From: Sporocytophaga sp.
GTDB lineage: Bacteria > Bacteroidota > Bacteroidia > Cytophagales > Cytophagaceae
Direction of reading: 5' to 3'
DNA length: 64,000 nt
NCBI RefSeq assembly: GCF_017745095.1
Contig: NZ_JAGHZZ010000017.1
Coordinates: forward strand, 1 to 64,000
Shown: one piece after another, positions 18,011 to 26,811 of the stretch
How the letters are laid out: each line of letters begins with the position of its first letter
Numbering within the stretch: the first letter of the stretch is position 1
Notes under the pieces: model-generated
What the model was told of the DNA's origin: nothing
The model's input: the letters and a program-made list of their open reading frames with translations, nothing else
Databases searched by the model: none
Translations under genes and position numbers: made by a program

Positions 18011-18056
18011 TGTGAGCAACAGCAACAAGTTTGGCTAATTCTTGCTGTTGCTTACA
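18011..18056 (-). terminator. Terminator downstream of the DUF2185 gene
   Basis: TGTGAGCAACAGCAA (18011-18025) pairs with TTGCTGTTGCTTACA (18042-18056), 15 pairs with one G-T. Read on the minus strand it lies past the DUF2185 stop at 18068, with a T-run a little downstream. Confidence 0.7.
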
Positions 18057-18067
18057 ATCTTTCTGTA

Positions 18068-18406
18068 TTATTCTTCCGGAGGTAGTGGCTGAAAATTATC
18101 AGTCCCTTCTATTCTTTCCAGTTCCGTTCCATTCGGAAGGTTCAAATGGGGGATGATAGCACGGTCATAGTTTGCAATGGTGTTCACATCATATATTCCT
18201 GAATTCTCCGAATCATCGATATATTCTTCAGTTTCAGTACCAGACAAGAATCTCCAGCCGCTGTCCCAGCCTTCTTCAGGCTCTTCACGATACATAAATC
18301 CAACTGGCAATCCGTCCACAGTAATTTTATCTGAAGCTATACAACCACCCATTGAGGGTATAAGCTGAACGATATCTACCGAATCGATTTTAAGACCTTT
18401 TTTCAT
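18068..18406 (-). CDS. DUF2185 (Imm33-like) protein
   Basis: The 112-residue acidic protein matches the DUF2185 signature: GGCIASDKITVDGLPVGFMY, then DSGWRFLSGTE, a YIDD segment, and NTIANYD, in the family order. DUF2185 has been grouped with immunity proteins of polymorphic toxin systems (Imm33), but most members are orphans of unknown function. No toxin gene adjoins it here, so an immunity role is only a possibility. It is cytosolic, monocistronic, and ended by the hairpin at 18011-18056. Confidence 0.85.
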   Translation of the reverse strand: MKKGLKIDSVDIVQLIPSMGGCIASDKITVDGLPVGFMYREEPEEGWDSGWRFLSGTETEEYIDDSENSGIYDVNTIANYDRAIIPHLNLPNGTELERIEGTDNFQPLPPEE

Positions 18407-18563
18407 TTTGTAAAATATTGATTTAATGTAATTAGTTTAAATTGTGGCGGTTATTTGGTTTTTTATAAAAAAAAGCCCTTTAAACCCTAAAGTGTTCATA
18501 AATATAGGAAAGTTGTCTTTATCTTTGAAAAACTATAACAATCTATTGAAGAAAAATTACTGA

Positions 18564-20261
18564 ATGATTTTCTCTTTCCTGTTTGATAAACGACCTCTTG
18601 CTTTAATAATAATACTTTGCTTTTGCTGTTCATTTTCATTTACTGATGGCGGAAAAGTAGAGCAGTTAATAAATAGTTTTAATAATCCAGAGATTCGAAA
18701 CGGACTTAAAACCTTTTTTAGGGGAGGTGCTGAGAAACAGATTTCCAGAGAAAATTATTCTGTTGAAGAATTGATTAAAGAAGCTAGCAGTTTCTTAGGA
18801 ACTCCGCATAGGATGGGAGGAACAAGCAGGAAGGGTATAGACTGCTCAGGTTTAGTTCGTGTAACTCATCAGAAGTTCGGGATTTTGCTTCCTCATTCCT
18901 CACATGAACAGGCAAGATACGGTAATATAGTTCCATCCAAAGATAGTCTTGAAAGGGGAGATCTGGTTTTTTTCTACAATTCTTACAATTCAAGGAATTT
19001 TATCACTCATGCCGGAATCTATCTTGGTGAAGAAAAATTTATTCATGCATCACATTCCCAGGGTGTTATTATTTCATCCATCAATGATGTTTATTGGGGA
19101 AAGAGGTTTTTATTCGGCACAAGGCTTGGGGGAGTAAAGGTTAACGAAGCTTCTTTTTATATGCTGGTTTCTGCTGATAGTTCTTTAGTAAAAGTTGGGG
19201 CAGATCATCCCTATATTCAATATTCGGGCAGAATTGATTTCTCAGATAATAAAAAACCTGGTTTTACTTTTCCTGGAGTTACTGTCTCAGCAAGATTTGT
19301 AGGCAATTCCATTGGTTTTGAGCTCAATGATTTGGGCGGAAATGAAGATAAATCAGCTAATTATTTTACGGTTTTGGTAGATGGTCGGATTGCTGAAATT
19401 GTGAAATGTAAACCAGGTACACATGTCTATCACGTTGGAGGAAATTTAAAGGATACAATTCATGATATTTCCATATTTAAAAGGACAGAAAGCTTTGTAG
19501 GTAAATCAGAGTTTAAGGGATTTGTATTTGGTAAAAATGATAAGTTGTTAAAGCCAATGAATAAGTCTGTAAGAAAAATAGAATTCATAGGTGACTCTTA
19601 TACTTGTGGTTACGGAAATGCGTTGGTAATTCCTGCACCTCCGGAGGGAAACCCTAATACAGGGTTCAGTAGTGCGAATGAAGATAACTATTTGGCCTGG
19701 GGGAATTTGGTATCACAAAAGCTTAATGCTCAATACATGTGTACAGCATATTCCGGAAAGGGTATGTATAGAAACTTTCAGGGAGATACCATTGGAACTT
19801 TGCCTCAGATTTATGACAGAATTTTTCCTGATGAGAAACTTCCCAAGTGGAATTTTAGCAATTATATTCCTGATTTGGTAGTTATTCACTTAGGAACCAA
19901 TGATTTCTTTCAGGAATTTTCCGGGAGTTCTAAGCTGGATTCTTCCAGATTTGTGGATCAATATATATCGTTTGTGAAAAAAGTACGTGAATTATATCCT
20001 GCAGCAAAAATTGTTTGTGTTCCCTCAAATGGTCTCAATGATAGCTTTCCGGTCAATGCATTCCTTTTTACTAAATCGAAGAGGTATGTAGAATCTGTAG
20101 TTAATTCTATTAAAGAGGCTGGCGACAAAAATATTTATACCTTTGCTATGGTACCACAATCAGCCCCTTTTGGTGAAGATTGGCATCCCAGCTTACATAC
20201 TCATGAAAGTATGGCGCAACAAATTGTGCCCTATTTGAAAAAAATTACTGGTTGGGAGTAA
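18564..20261 (+). CDS. Exported fusion of NlpC/P60 peptidase and SGNH/GDSL (CE2-like) esterase
   Basis: The N-terminus has a signal peptide (about residues 1-27). Residues 65-190 are an NlpC/P60 domain with catalytic Cys94 in GIDCSGLVR, His149 in ITHAGIYLG and a third polar residue near His161; such enzymes cut gamma-D-Glu-diamino-acid bonds in cell-wall peptides. After a beta-sandwich (about 195-330), an SGNH hydrolase domain begins at FIGDSYTCG (Ser345), continues with VIHLGTNDF, and ends with the acid-base pair in EDWHPS (about Asp539, His541). The sandwich plus SGNH order matches CE2 acetylesterases. The fusion suggests one periplasmic enzyme removing acetyl esters and cutting stem peptides; this is inferred. 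Confidence 0.87.
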   Translation: MIFSFLFDKRPLALIIILCFCCSFSFTDGGKVEQLINSFNNPEIRNGLKTFFRGGAEKQISRENYSVEELIKEASSFLGTPHRMGGTSRKGIDCSGLVRVTHQKFGILLPHSSHEQARYGNIVPSKDSLERGDLVFFYNSYNSRNFITHAGIYLGEEKFIHASHSQGVIISSINDVYWGKRFLFGTRLGGVKVNEASFYMLVSADSSLVKVGADHPYIQYSGRIDFSDNKKPGFTFPGVTVSARFVGNSIGFELNDLGGNEDKSANYFTVLVDGRIAEIVKCKPGTHVYHVGGNLKDTIHDISIFKRTESFVGKSEFKGFVFGKNDKLLKPMNKSVRKIEFIGDSYTCGYGNALVIPAPPEGNPNTGFSSANEDNYLAWGNLVSQKLNAQYMCTAYSGKGMYRNFQGDTIGTLPQIYDRIFPDEKLPKWNFSNYIPDLVVIHLGTNDFFQEFSGSSKLDSSRFVDQYISFVKKVRELYPAAKIVCVPSNGLNDSFPVNAFLFTKSKRYVESVVNSIKEAGDKNIYTFAMVPQSAPFGEDWHPSLHTHESMAQQIVPYLKKITGWE

Positions 20262-20451
20262 TCTTTCCTTGTAAAAATCCGTTAAGGGTAAATAATTATA
20301 CCAGCTGGTGTTTTAAACCTTTATAATTTTTAGGAGTTGAAATTTTATAACCGTCTGGTAAATACTCACCTGAATTCCGCAAACAAACTTTGGTGTTGAA
20401 CAGATTAACGGTGATTGGATAAGTTTTTATTTAAATCTATTTTACTCATAA

Positions 20452-20730
20452 ATGAATATTTACGTGGGAAACCTCAATGTTGAGGTGAATGAAGAGCAAC
20501 TCAGAGATCTTTTTCAAAGATTCGGACAGGTACAAAAAGTGAGACTAATGAAAGACAAATATTCAGGAGTTTCGATGGGAACGGCATTTATAGAAATGTT
20601 AAATGACCGGGATTCAATGAAGGCAATCAATGGATTAAACAATTTCAACCTGCAGGGAAGAAAGATAGTCGTTAATAAAGCCCGCCCTAAAGCCCCCTTA
20701 AAAAAGAACAGTGGAGATAGTAACTGGTAA
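20452..20730 (+). CDS. RNA-binding protein with one RRM domain
   Basis: This 92-residue protein is nearly all RRM: RNP2 is IYVGNL at the N-terminus and RNP1 is a divergent SMGTAFIEM (residues about 41-49) with Thr in place of the usual aromatic Gly-Phe pair. A basic tail (NKARPKAPLKKN) follows. Such small RRM proteins in Bacteroidota bind single-stranded RNA and act as global post-transcriptional regulators or cold-response factors. It is followed 186 bp later by a cold-shock protein gene on the same strand, supporting a shared cold role. The 20262-20451 leader has no obvious element. Confidence 0.93.
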   Translation: MNIYVGNLNVEVNEEQLRDLFQRFGQVQKVRLMKDKYSGVSMGTAFIEMLNDRDSMKAINGLNNFNLQGRKIVVNKARPKAPLKKNSGDSNW

Positions 20731-20916
20731 GTAAATAAATTTTGAGGAATTTAATAATTGAAAATTAGCAATATTTCAATTATCTTTTTATATTTACCAA
20801 AATATTAAAGCGAATTAGTATTTTTAGCACTCTTGTATTATTAAATTACAGTCCTAAAAGTAAAATTCCACTTTAAAAACACAATCAGTTTTAATAATTT
20901 ATTTAACAATTTAATA

Positions 20917-21111
20917 ATGCAAAAAGGTGTAGTAAAATTTTTTAATAACTCAAAAGGATTTGGGTTTATTAAAACAGAAGGAACTGGAGAAGAAATCTTC
21001 GTTCACGTTAGTGGCTTAGCTGATCAAGTTCGTGAGAATGATAAAGTAACATTTGAGGTTCGTCAAGGAAAAAAAGGTCCAAACGCGGTTAACGTGAAGA
21101 TCGAAAAATAG
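20917..21111 (+). CDS. Cold-shock-domain protein (CspA family)
   Basis: The 64-residue protein is a single cold-shock OB fold: RNP1 is KGFGFIK (residues about 13-19) and RNP2 is IFVHVS (about 28-33). It should bind single-stranded RNA and melt secondary structure. The 186-bp AT-rich gap in front may contain a long leader, common for csp genes, and an intrinsic terminator lies directly downstream. It may share conditions of expression with the RRM protein before it. Confidence 0.95.
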   Translation: MQKGVVKFFNNSKGFGFIKTEGTGEEIFVHVSGLADQVRENDKVTFEVRQGKKGPNAVNVKIEK

Positions 21112-21132
21112 ATATTTGTACCTGTTATTTTG

Positions 21133-21168
21133 AAAAGGCTGTATGATTTCATACAGCCTTTTTTTTTT
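21133..21168 (+). terminator. Intrinsic terminator of the cold-shock gene
   Basis: AAAAGGCTGTAT (from 21133) pairs with ATACAGCCTTTT, with a short GATTTC loop, and runs into a ten-base T-tract ending at 21168. Confidence 0.9.
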
Positions 21169-21199
21169 AGTTTTCATTTTTTCTATACTGATTCATTTA

Positions 21200-22179
21200 A
21201 TGAAAAATCTAATTCAAGAACATATTGTTAATCTGGATCTTCCACCCGATCAACGTTGGGCTTTTTTGATCGGCTATAAAGAAGCTATTTATGATCTGCT
21301 TCAGTGTTATTTAAATGATTTCGAAGGGGCTGATTTTATTTTCGATAATATCGAGGTATTCAAGAAAACTATTATTTCAGAAGAATATTTGTGGGAAATT
21401 GAATTTATCGCTTCTATTTCAAATTTTTCTTCTAATGAGGTTCTGATAGCCAATTTGTACTATGACATTCTGAAGTTTTACTTTGGGTGCACTGCATTTG
21501 CTATATGTAACGGTCATACAGTATTGCATGGAAGGAATCTGGATTGGCATACAGAAAATAACCTGCTAGGGAAACATACCAGATTTTTCACTTTCAAAGG
21601 GAAGGAAAAACGCTTTTTAAAACCATTGGTTGGCCTGGATTTATCGGAACATTGTCAGGTATTAGTCCTGGTAAGTTTTCCCTTACTCTGAACGCAGTTT
21701 TAAGCGAAGATACTCCTGAAATTGCAGTTCCTGTCTCATTCTTATTAAGAGATATTTTAACTTATTCGAATACCTTTCAGGATGCAAGGGCAAAACTTGA
21801 AAATACTAAATTTGCTAGTGACTGCTTGATCCTGCTTTCAGGAGTTTCATCGGATGAAAAAATTGTTATTGAAAGGACACCAAACAGGTTTGCCACAAGA
21901 ATATCAAAGACTGATTATATAGTTGTTACCAATGATTATAAGCAGATTCAAAATACAACCTCTGGAAATAACCTTCTTCAGACGACATCATGTGGAAGAT
22001 ATGAACGGGCTGAAACTCTGTTAAAGAAAGCAATGCCTTATAATTTGGAAGGATGTATGAAGATCTTGCGAGATGAAGGTGTAAAGATGTCCATAACAGT
22101 TCAATAAATGGTTTTCGATAATAATACCGGCGATATCTATTTATCTGCAGATAACAATGATATAATCAAAAGAAACTAA
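21200..22179 (+). pseudogene. Broken acid ceramidase/NAAA-like amidase (Ntn hydrolase) gene
   Basis: The first part (ATG 21200) carries the N-terminal nucleophile region: FGCTAFAICNGHTVLHGRNLDW, with the likely catalytic Cys in GCTA, as in N-acylethanolamine amidase and acid ceramidase relatives. The frame fails near 21614-21622; the expected continuation, TIGWPGFIGTLSGISPG, is in the -1 frame. The new frame runs to a TAA at 22105-22107, but after it the same frame continues MVFDNNTGDIYLS to another TAA at 22177. Homologues usually read TVQQMVF here, so a Gln codon has probably become a stop. Two lesions point to a decayed gene, although sequence errors could explain either. I reject an ATG at 21143, which lies in the csp terminator. 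Confidence 0.8.
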
Positions 22180-22190
22180 CCTTCATAAAT

Positions 22191-22224
22191 GACAAAAGGA
22201 ACTGTAGGGCAGTTCCTTTTTGTC
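22191..22224. terminator. Bidirectional terminator between the amidase pseudogene and the PAS sensor
   Basis: GACAAAAGGAACTG (22191-22204) pairs with CAGTTCCTTTTTGTC (22210-22224), with a five-base loop and one bulged T, flanked by A- and T-rich sides. The genes on either side are convergent. Confidence 0.85.
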
Positions 22225-22254
22225 TGATAAAACAACTCTAAACTAAACTAAATC

Positions 22255-24522
22255 TTATTTTTTGTTATTCTTTCTAGCCGCCATTAATTCAGTAACATCT
22301 TTGGAAAAACATGCTACAGCAGTAATTTGCCCAGTCTCATCACGTAAAGGTGCGTAATTGGAAGCGTAGTAAGAAATTTTATTATCTTGGGGATATTCCG
22401 TTATTATTTCAAAGTTTTCACCTTTAAATGCCCTCTGGTAAACCTCAATCTGTTCTTGTTTTGCCTTCTCATCCTGAAAGAGGTTCATAAGATTAAATCC
22501 CTTGAGCTCTGTGATACCTGCAGCTTCAAGACCTATTGAAAATGATTTGTTCCAGTCAATTATGCAATAATTTTTATCTACTGTAAAAATGCTGTCCTTA
22601 GGCACATTTATCAATTCTTTTAAATACCGCTCTTTTTGCTGCACGTCCTCTAGGATACGTTGCATTTCTTCTTGGGTTGCGGAAAGTTCCTCCATATTTT
22701 GGCGAAGTTCCTCTTCCTGAGATAAAAGTTCTTCAGACTTAAGGCGACTTTCTTCAAGTAATTTTTCAGATTGCTTTTGTACTGCGATTAGGGTTGTAAT
22801 GTCTTTTCCAAAGCTTGCCACTGCAAAGATCTTATTGTTCTTGTCGTGTAATGGCGCAAGGTTCGTTGTTACATAGATCATTCCCCCATTATTGTCATCA
22901 TATTCATTGGTAACTTCAAAATTTTCGCCTTTGAAAGCTCTTTCATAGAGAGCTATTTGTTTTTGCTTGTCAGCTTCGGTAGGGAATAAATCAAGGAAAG
23001 GAAAGCCTTTTAGATCAATGTTTCCTGTAAATGATTCAAGTGCCATTGAAAAAGCCTTGTTATAACTTAAAATTTTATAATCTTTGTCTACAGTGAAGAT
23101 TGTATCTTTGGGAACATTGATCAGTTCGGTAAGATAACTTTCTTTCTCTTTTACTTCATTCAGAATTCTTTCCATTTCTTCCTGAGTAGTTGAAAGTTCT
23201 TCCATATTCTGACGAAGCTCTTCTTCTTGCGCCATAAGTTCCTCTGATTTCTGACGTGATTCATTTAGGAGTTGTTCTGTTTGCTTTTGTGCACTCATAA
23301 GCATTGTCACATCTTTGCCAAAGCAAGCTACGGCTATAATTTCACCTTCTTTGCTATAAATAGGAGCAAGGTTTGTCGTATAATAGGATTTCACTCCATT
23401 AGTATCATATTCATCAGTCTCTTCAAAATTTTCTCCTGCAAAGGCTCTTCCATACAAAGTTATTTGCTTTTGCTTTACACTCGGATCCGGAAATAATGAA
23501 AGAAAATCAAAACCTTTAAAGTCCATCTTTCCTGTCATAACTTCTATGCCGGCTGCAAACGCCCTGTTGTAACTTAATATTTTATAATCCTTATCAATGG
23601 TAAATATGCTGTCTTTAGGAACGTTGATCAATTCATTCAGATAACTTTCCTTTTCCTGAGCTTGAGTAAGGACACGTTTCATTTCTTCCTGAGTTGCAGA
23701 AAGTTCTTCCATGTTTTGTCTGACTTCCTCTTCTTGTTCCCTTAACTGCTGTGTTTGGGCTTGTGTATCCTGAAGGAGCTTGTTGGTACGTTGATTGATT
23801 TTTACAGCTTTTACTGTAGAAGCAATGCTTTCTCCAAGCCTTTCAACAAACTCAATCTGATATTTTTTAAATATGGAAAAGGAAGCAATTTCAAGTACAC
23901 CAAGAACTTGATCATCCAGCTTTAACGGAACGATCAGAAGGTTTCTAGCACTTCCTTCTCCAAGACCAGAAGTAATTCTTAAATAATGACTGGGGATCTC
24001 TGTCATGTAAATGGTTTCTTTTTCCATTACAGCCTGTCCTGCAAGACCTTCACCTATCTCTATTCTCTGATCAATGTATTTTTTTCTTTCAAAAGCATAA
24101 CAAGCTTTTATCTCTAAAAATATATCCTGAGCATTAGTGTCATTAATTATATATAGTGCCCCTTGATTGGCTCCCAGATATTTAATCAGATTCCTGATTA
24201 TATCATCTGTAAGCTCAGTCATGTCATTGTTTTTGGAACGAAGGATATCAATGAATCTAGCAAGACCTTCAGTAACCCAGTTTCTTTCCTTTTCTTCTAC
24301 TGCATAGTTCTTCAACTGATTTCTGAGACTTATAAGTGAAGTACTCAGTGCATTATCTGTTTCTGATTCACCATTATACTTATATTCTGCGGTCAGATTT
24401 CCTTTCTCTATCTCTTTCACAAATTCTGAAGCGGCTATAATTTGTGCTTCTAGTGCTGTTACTCTCTCTTCGAGTTCTTTTGTTTTTGAATTGCTGGTTT
24501 TACTGAAAACTGAAATATTCAT
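22255..24522 (-). CDS. GAF plus triple-PAS sensor protein without a kinase domain
   Basis: The 755-residue soluble protein starts with a coiled coil and a HAMP-like segment (about 40-75), then a GAF domain (about 90-245; LGANQGALYIIND, IGEGLAGQAV). Three tandem units of about 165 residues follow. Each has a coiled coil with EEELRQNMEELSATQEEM and a PAS core (ELINVPKDSIFTVDK, YKILSYNKAF, FKGENFE, YYTTNLAPL, IAVACFGKDVT). The protein ends after the third PAS with no histidine kinase, cyclase or methyl-accepting tail. It may pass signals by protein contact, perhaps as part of a chemosensory or kinase complex. The repeats suggest recent internal duplication. It is monocistronic. Confidence 0.88.
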   Translation of the reverse strand: MNISVFSKTSNSKTKELEERVTALEAQIIAASEFVKEIEKGNLTAEYKYNGESETDNALSTSLISLRNQLKNYAVEEKERNWVTEGLARFIDILRSKNNDMTELTDDIIRNLIKYLGANQGALYIINDTNAQDIFLEIKACYAFERKKYIDQRIEIGEGLAGQAVMEKETIYMTEIPSHYLRITSGLGEGSARNLLIVPLKLDDQVLGVLEIASFSIFKKYQIEFVERLGESIASTVKAVKINQRTNKLLQDTQAQTQQLREQEEEVRQNMEELSATQEEMKRVLTQAQEKESYLNELINVPKDSIFTIDKDYKILSYNRAFAAGIEVMTGKMDFKGFDFLSLFPDPSVKQKQITLYGRAFAGENFEETDEYDTNGVKSYYTTNLAPIYSKEGEIIAVACFGKDVTMLMSAQKQTEQLLNESRQKSEELMAQEEELRQNMEELSTTQEEMERILNEVKEKESYLTELINVPKDTIFTVDKDYKILSYNKAFSMALESFTGNIDLKGFPFLDLFPTEADKQKQIALYERAFKGENFEVTNEYDDNNGGMIYVTTNLAPLHDKNNKIFAVASFGKDITTLIAVQKQSEKLLEESRLKSEELLSQEEELRQNMEELSATQEEMQRILEDVQQKERYLKELINVPKDSIFTVDKNYCIIDWNKSFSIGLEAAGITELKGFNLMNLFQDEKAKQEQIEVYQRAFKGENFEIITEYPQDNKISYYASNYAPLRDETGQITAVACFSKDVTELMAARKNNKK

Positions 24523-24876
24523 CTGGTATTTAATAAATATTGATAATTAAAAGATATCCTCTTAGCGTATTCCTGGTTTGAATCGTGTTGGAAGAAGGAA
24601 TTGTATGTAATTTGGATCTATATACGATAAATTTGAAAATTGTTTCCTAATGATCTGTTATATTACATTAACTTCTGAATTGTGTTTTAAGTATAGCTTT
24701 TAAAAACCAGATAGTTATTTTTAATTTTATTGTGAAAAATTAATTGACTATACTATGTATGATTAGAGCAGATATCTTTTTTATTAAATTGGTTATACTT
24801 TTATTTAAAAAAGGTCGTATATAGATTTGATAATGGAACCTTGGAAACCATTCCACGGTTTAGTTAATGCCATTTT
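24523..24876. other. Intergenic region without recognisable feature
   Basis: These 354 bases separate two divergent genes. The stretch is very AT-rich. I see no open frame with coding character, RNA gene or strong repeat; promoters for both neighbours must lie here. Confidence 0.5.
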
Positions 24877-25263
24877 ATGTATTTCCAAAGATTTATAAAT
24901 ATCGTCCTTGTATTTGCGCTTCTTATCTCTGTGATAGGAGTGACTACTACTAACGCTATCTGTAAATACAGAACTGGGAATAATGTAAGGTGTAAAAGTG
25001 CTGAAAAAAAGAATTGTTGCAAGAATACCAAAGAGAGCAACAATTGTTGTGAGGTAAAATCAGAACTTAAAAAGCTTGATTCAGATCTTTTAAGACAAGG
25101 GAATTTTGATAATATCCCGGATATAATTTTGTTTGCTGCAGCTTACTTTTATGTAGCATTTGAGCATTTGCAGGCAGAGGACTCTCATGTCCGTTTTTAT
25201 TGCTACAGTCCACCTCTTATTACCACTGATTTATCGATCCTTCATCAGGTATTTAGAATTTAG
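24877..25263 (+). CDS. Exported HYC_CC_PP-like Cys-rich protein
   Basis: The 128-residue protein has a signal peptide or single anchor (about 5-27), then Cys-rich turns (KNCCKNTKESNNCC) and, after a helix, YSPPLITTDLSILHQVFRI at the C-terminus. A Cys-Cys pair followed by a late Pro-Pro motif is the hallmark of the small HYC_CC_PP family of Bacteroidota, often found beside heavy-metal efflux or TonB genes. The usual HYC triplet is replaced by a CKY-like variant, so the match is partial. It probably binds a soft metal ion in the periplasm. A second Cys-rich exported protein is encoded 160 bp downstream. Confidence 0.7.
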   Translation: MYFQRFINIVLVFALLISVIGVTTTNAICKYRTGNNVRCKSAEKKNCCKNTKESNNCCEVKSELKKLDSDLLRQGNFDNIPDIILFAAAYFYVAFEHLQAEDSHVRFYCYSPPLITTDLSILHQVFRI

Positions 25264-25423
25264 TAGAAAGAGTTTTTATTTGAAGTCCGCATAATTAAGT
25301 ATGCTTATTTACTTAATTTATATAATGTTTTCTGATACGTGTTCAATACAGTATTGCGGATAACATTGCTTTACAGGCAACTATTAATAAAAATTATTCT
25401 AATATTTTAAAATTTAAATCAAG

Positions 25424-25735
25424 ATGAAAAATCATATTTTAATTGCTCTTATTGGTCTCTTCCTGGCTTTTGCTAATCAATCATTTGCAAGCACTATAAA
25501 TGATGACAAGCCTGAATGCTGTAAAAAGAAACAGGAATGCTGCAAGAAAAATCAGGATTGTTGCAAAAAAGAAGAAAGCAAAGCATGCTGTACAAGTGCA
25601 GAGGCTTGCAAAGACGGATCTTGCTGCAAGGATGAGGTTTGTACAAAAGGAGATGTAAAATGCTGCAAAGAAAAATCCGAAGCCTGTTGCAAACATGAAG
25701 GCAAAAAAAAGAAAAAAGATAAGTGTTGTAAGTAA
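25424..25735 (+). CDS. Exported Cys-Cys-repeat protein, putative metal binder
   Basis: After a signal peptide (about 1-22) the mature part is built almost wholly from Cys pairs in a Lys/Glu-rich matrix: eight CC pairs plus two single Cys, 18 in all, in repeats such as ECCKKKQ and DCCKKEE. There are almost no hydrophobic residues, so it cannot have a normal core. Metal coordination, as in metallothioneins, or a disulfide-bonded polymer is likely. The pattern repeats every seven to ten residues, suggesting growth by duplication. It has its own terminator and may be co-regulated with the HYC_CC_PP-like gene upstream. Confidence 0.78.
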   Translation: MKNHILIALIGLFLAFANQSFASTINDDKPECCKKKQECCKKNQDCCKKEESKACCTSAEACKDGSCCKDEVCTKGDVKCCKEKSEACCKHEGKKKKKDKCCK

Positions 25736-25742
25736 TTATAAT

Positions 25743-25769
25743 AAAGCCCCGAATTGTGGGGCTTTTATT
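25743..25769 (+). terminator. Terminator of the Cys-rich protein gene
   Basis: AAAGCCCC (25743-25750) pairs with GGGGCTTT (25758-25765), followed by a T-rich tract. Confidence 0.88.
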
Positions 25770-25845
25770 TTTTACTTATTAAAGAACTCAATTAGAAATT
25801 CCTTTAACTTTGATTTTATCTATATTTTAAAATTGAAGTTTTAGC

Positions 25846-26730
25846 ATGTCATCTGAAAATCACAAAAAAGATAATCTGTTCCTGGTTGGGTTAGTTGTAA
25901 GTATGTTTTGTTGGGGATTAAGCTGGACATCGGGAAAGATTATGGCAGGTTATGGGAATCCTCTGAATATTACGCTTTACCGGTTCTTTGTAACATTTAT
26001 TTCATTATTTATTATTGTATTTTTTACGGGAGAGAAGCTTAGCATTCTCAAAAAGGGCTTTGTGGACCTTACTTGTGCTTCTGCATTGATAGCTCTTTAT
26101 ACCTATTTGTTTTTTAAAGGTCTTTCGTTGGGAAAAGCAGGAGCTGGAGGAGTGTTGGTTACTACATTAAACCCGATAATTTCTTATGTTATAATGTTGG
26201 TTTATGCTAAAAAGAAACCTGGAAAATATGAAATAATTGGTCTTGTAATTGGCTTGGCCGCCGGAGCTTTCTTGCTTCAAATCTGGAATAACTGGCATAA
26301 AATATGGCATTCCGGCAACAGTTATTTCGTTATGGCAACTTTCACATGGGCATTCTTAAGTCTGTTTACTGCAAGATCAGGACGTTATGGTTCTCCGATA
26401 GCTTTTAGTCTGTGGATGTATGGCTTATGTACAATTCTCATCGCATTTATTTCTGACTATCATGAAAGTATTGAGGTATTTAAAAGGATTGATATTGTTT
26501 TCGGGTTAAATCTATTTTTTAGCTCCACTATCACAACGGCTCTTGCCACTACATTTTTCTTTGTTGCCACTTCAAGACTTGGTGCTGGAAAAGCCAGTAC
26601 ATTTATTTTCCTGGTGCCATTTTCTGCTGCTTTAGGCTCATGGATTTTTTTAAAAGAAGTTCCGGAAATTCATACCATCATTGGAGGGGTTCTTGGGATA
26701 TTAGCTGTATATATGATAAACAGAAAATAG
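25846..26730 (+). CDS. EamA/DMT-superfamily transporter
   Basis: The 294-residue protein has about ten hydrophobic segments in two repeats of five, the EamA duplication. The first repeat begins VVSMFCWGLSWTSGKIMAG and contains LYRFFVTFISLFIIV; the second begins FVMATFTWAFLSLFTARSG and ends IHTIIGGVLGILAVYMIN. These proteins export or import small metabolites such as amino acids across the inner membrane; the substrate here is unknown. It stands alone, with a terminator shared with the convergent lipoprotein gene. Confidence 0.9.
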   Translation: MSSENHKKDNLFLVGLVVSMFCWGLSWTSGKIMAGYGNPLNITLYRFFVTFISLFIIVFFTGEKLSILKKGFVDLTCASALIALYTYLFFKGLSLGKAGAGGVLVTTLNPIISYVIMLVYAKKKPGKYEIIGLVIGLAAGAFLLQIWNNWHKIWHSGNSYFVMATFTWAFLSLFTARSGRYGSPIAFSLWMYGLCTILIAFISDYHESIEVFKRIDIVFGLNLFFSSTITTALATTFFFVATSRLGAGKASTFIFLVPFSAALGSWIFLKEVPEIHTIIGGVLGILAVYMINRK

Positions 26731-26770
26731 AAACTATTTTGAATATAAAATAGATTTAAAAATGGGATAA

Positions 26771-26807
26771 AAAAACAAAAGCTCAATAAAAGAGAGCTTT
26801 TGTTTTT
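26771..26807. terminator. Bidirectional terminator after the EamA gene
   Basis: AAAAACAAAAGCTC (26771-26784) is perfectly complementary to GAGCTTTTGTTTTT (26794-26807). The A and T tracts allow action on both strands between convergent genes. Confidence 0.88.
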
Positions 26808-26811
26808 AGTA

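Noticed and set aside
21616-21622. Programmed -1 frameshift at TTTAAAA in the amidase gene
   Set aside because: It restores the frame neatly, but the additional in-frame stop near the end argues for decay, and no strong downstream RNA structure is visible.
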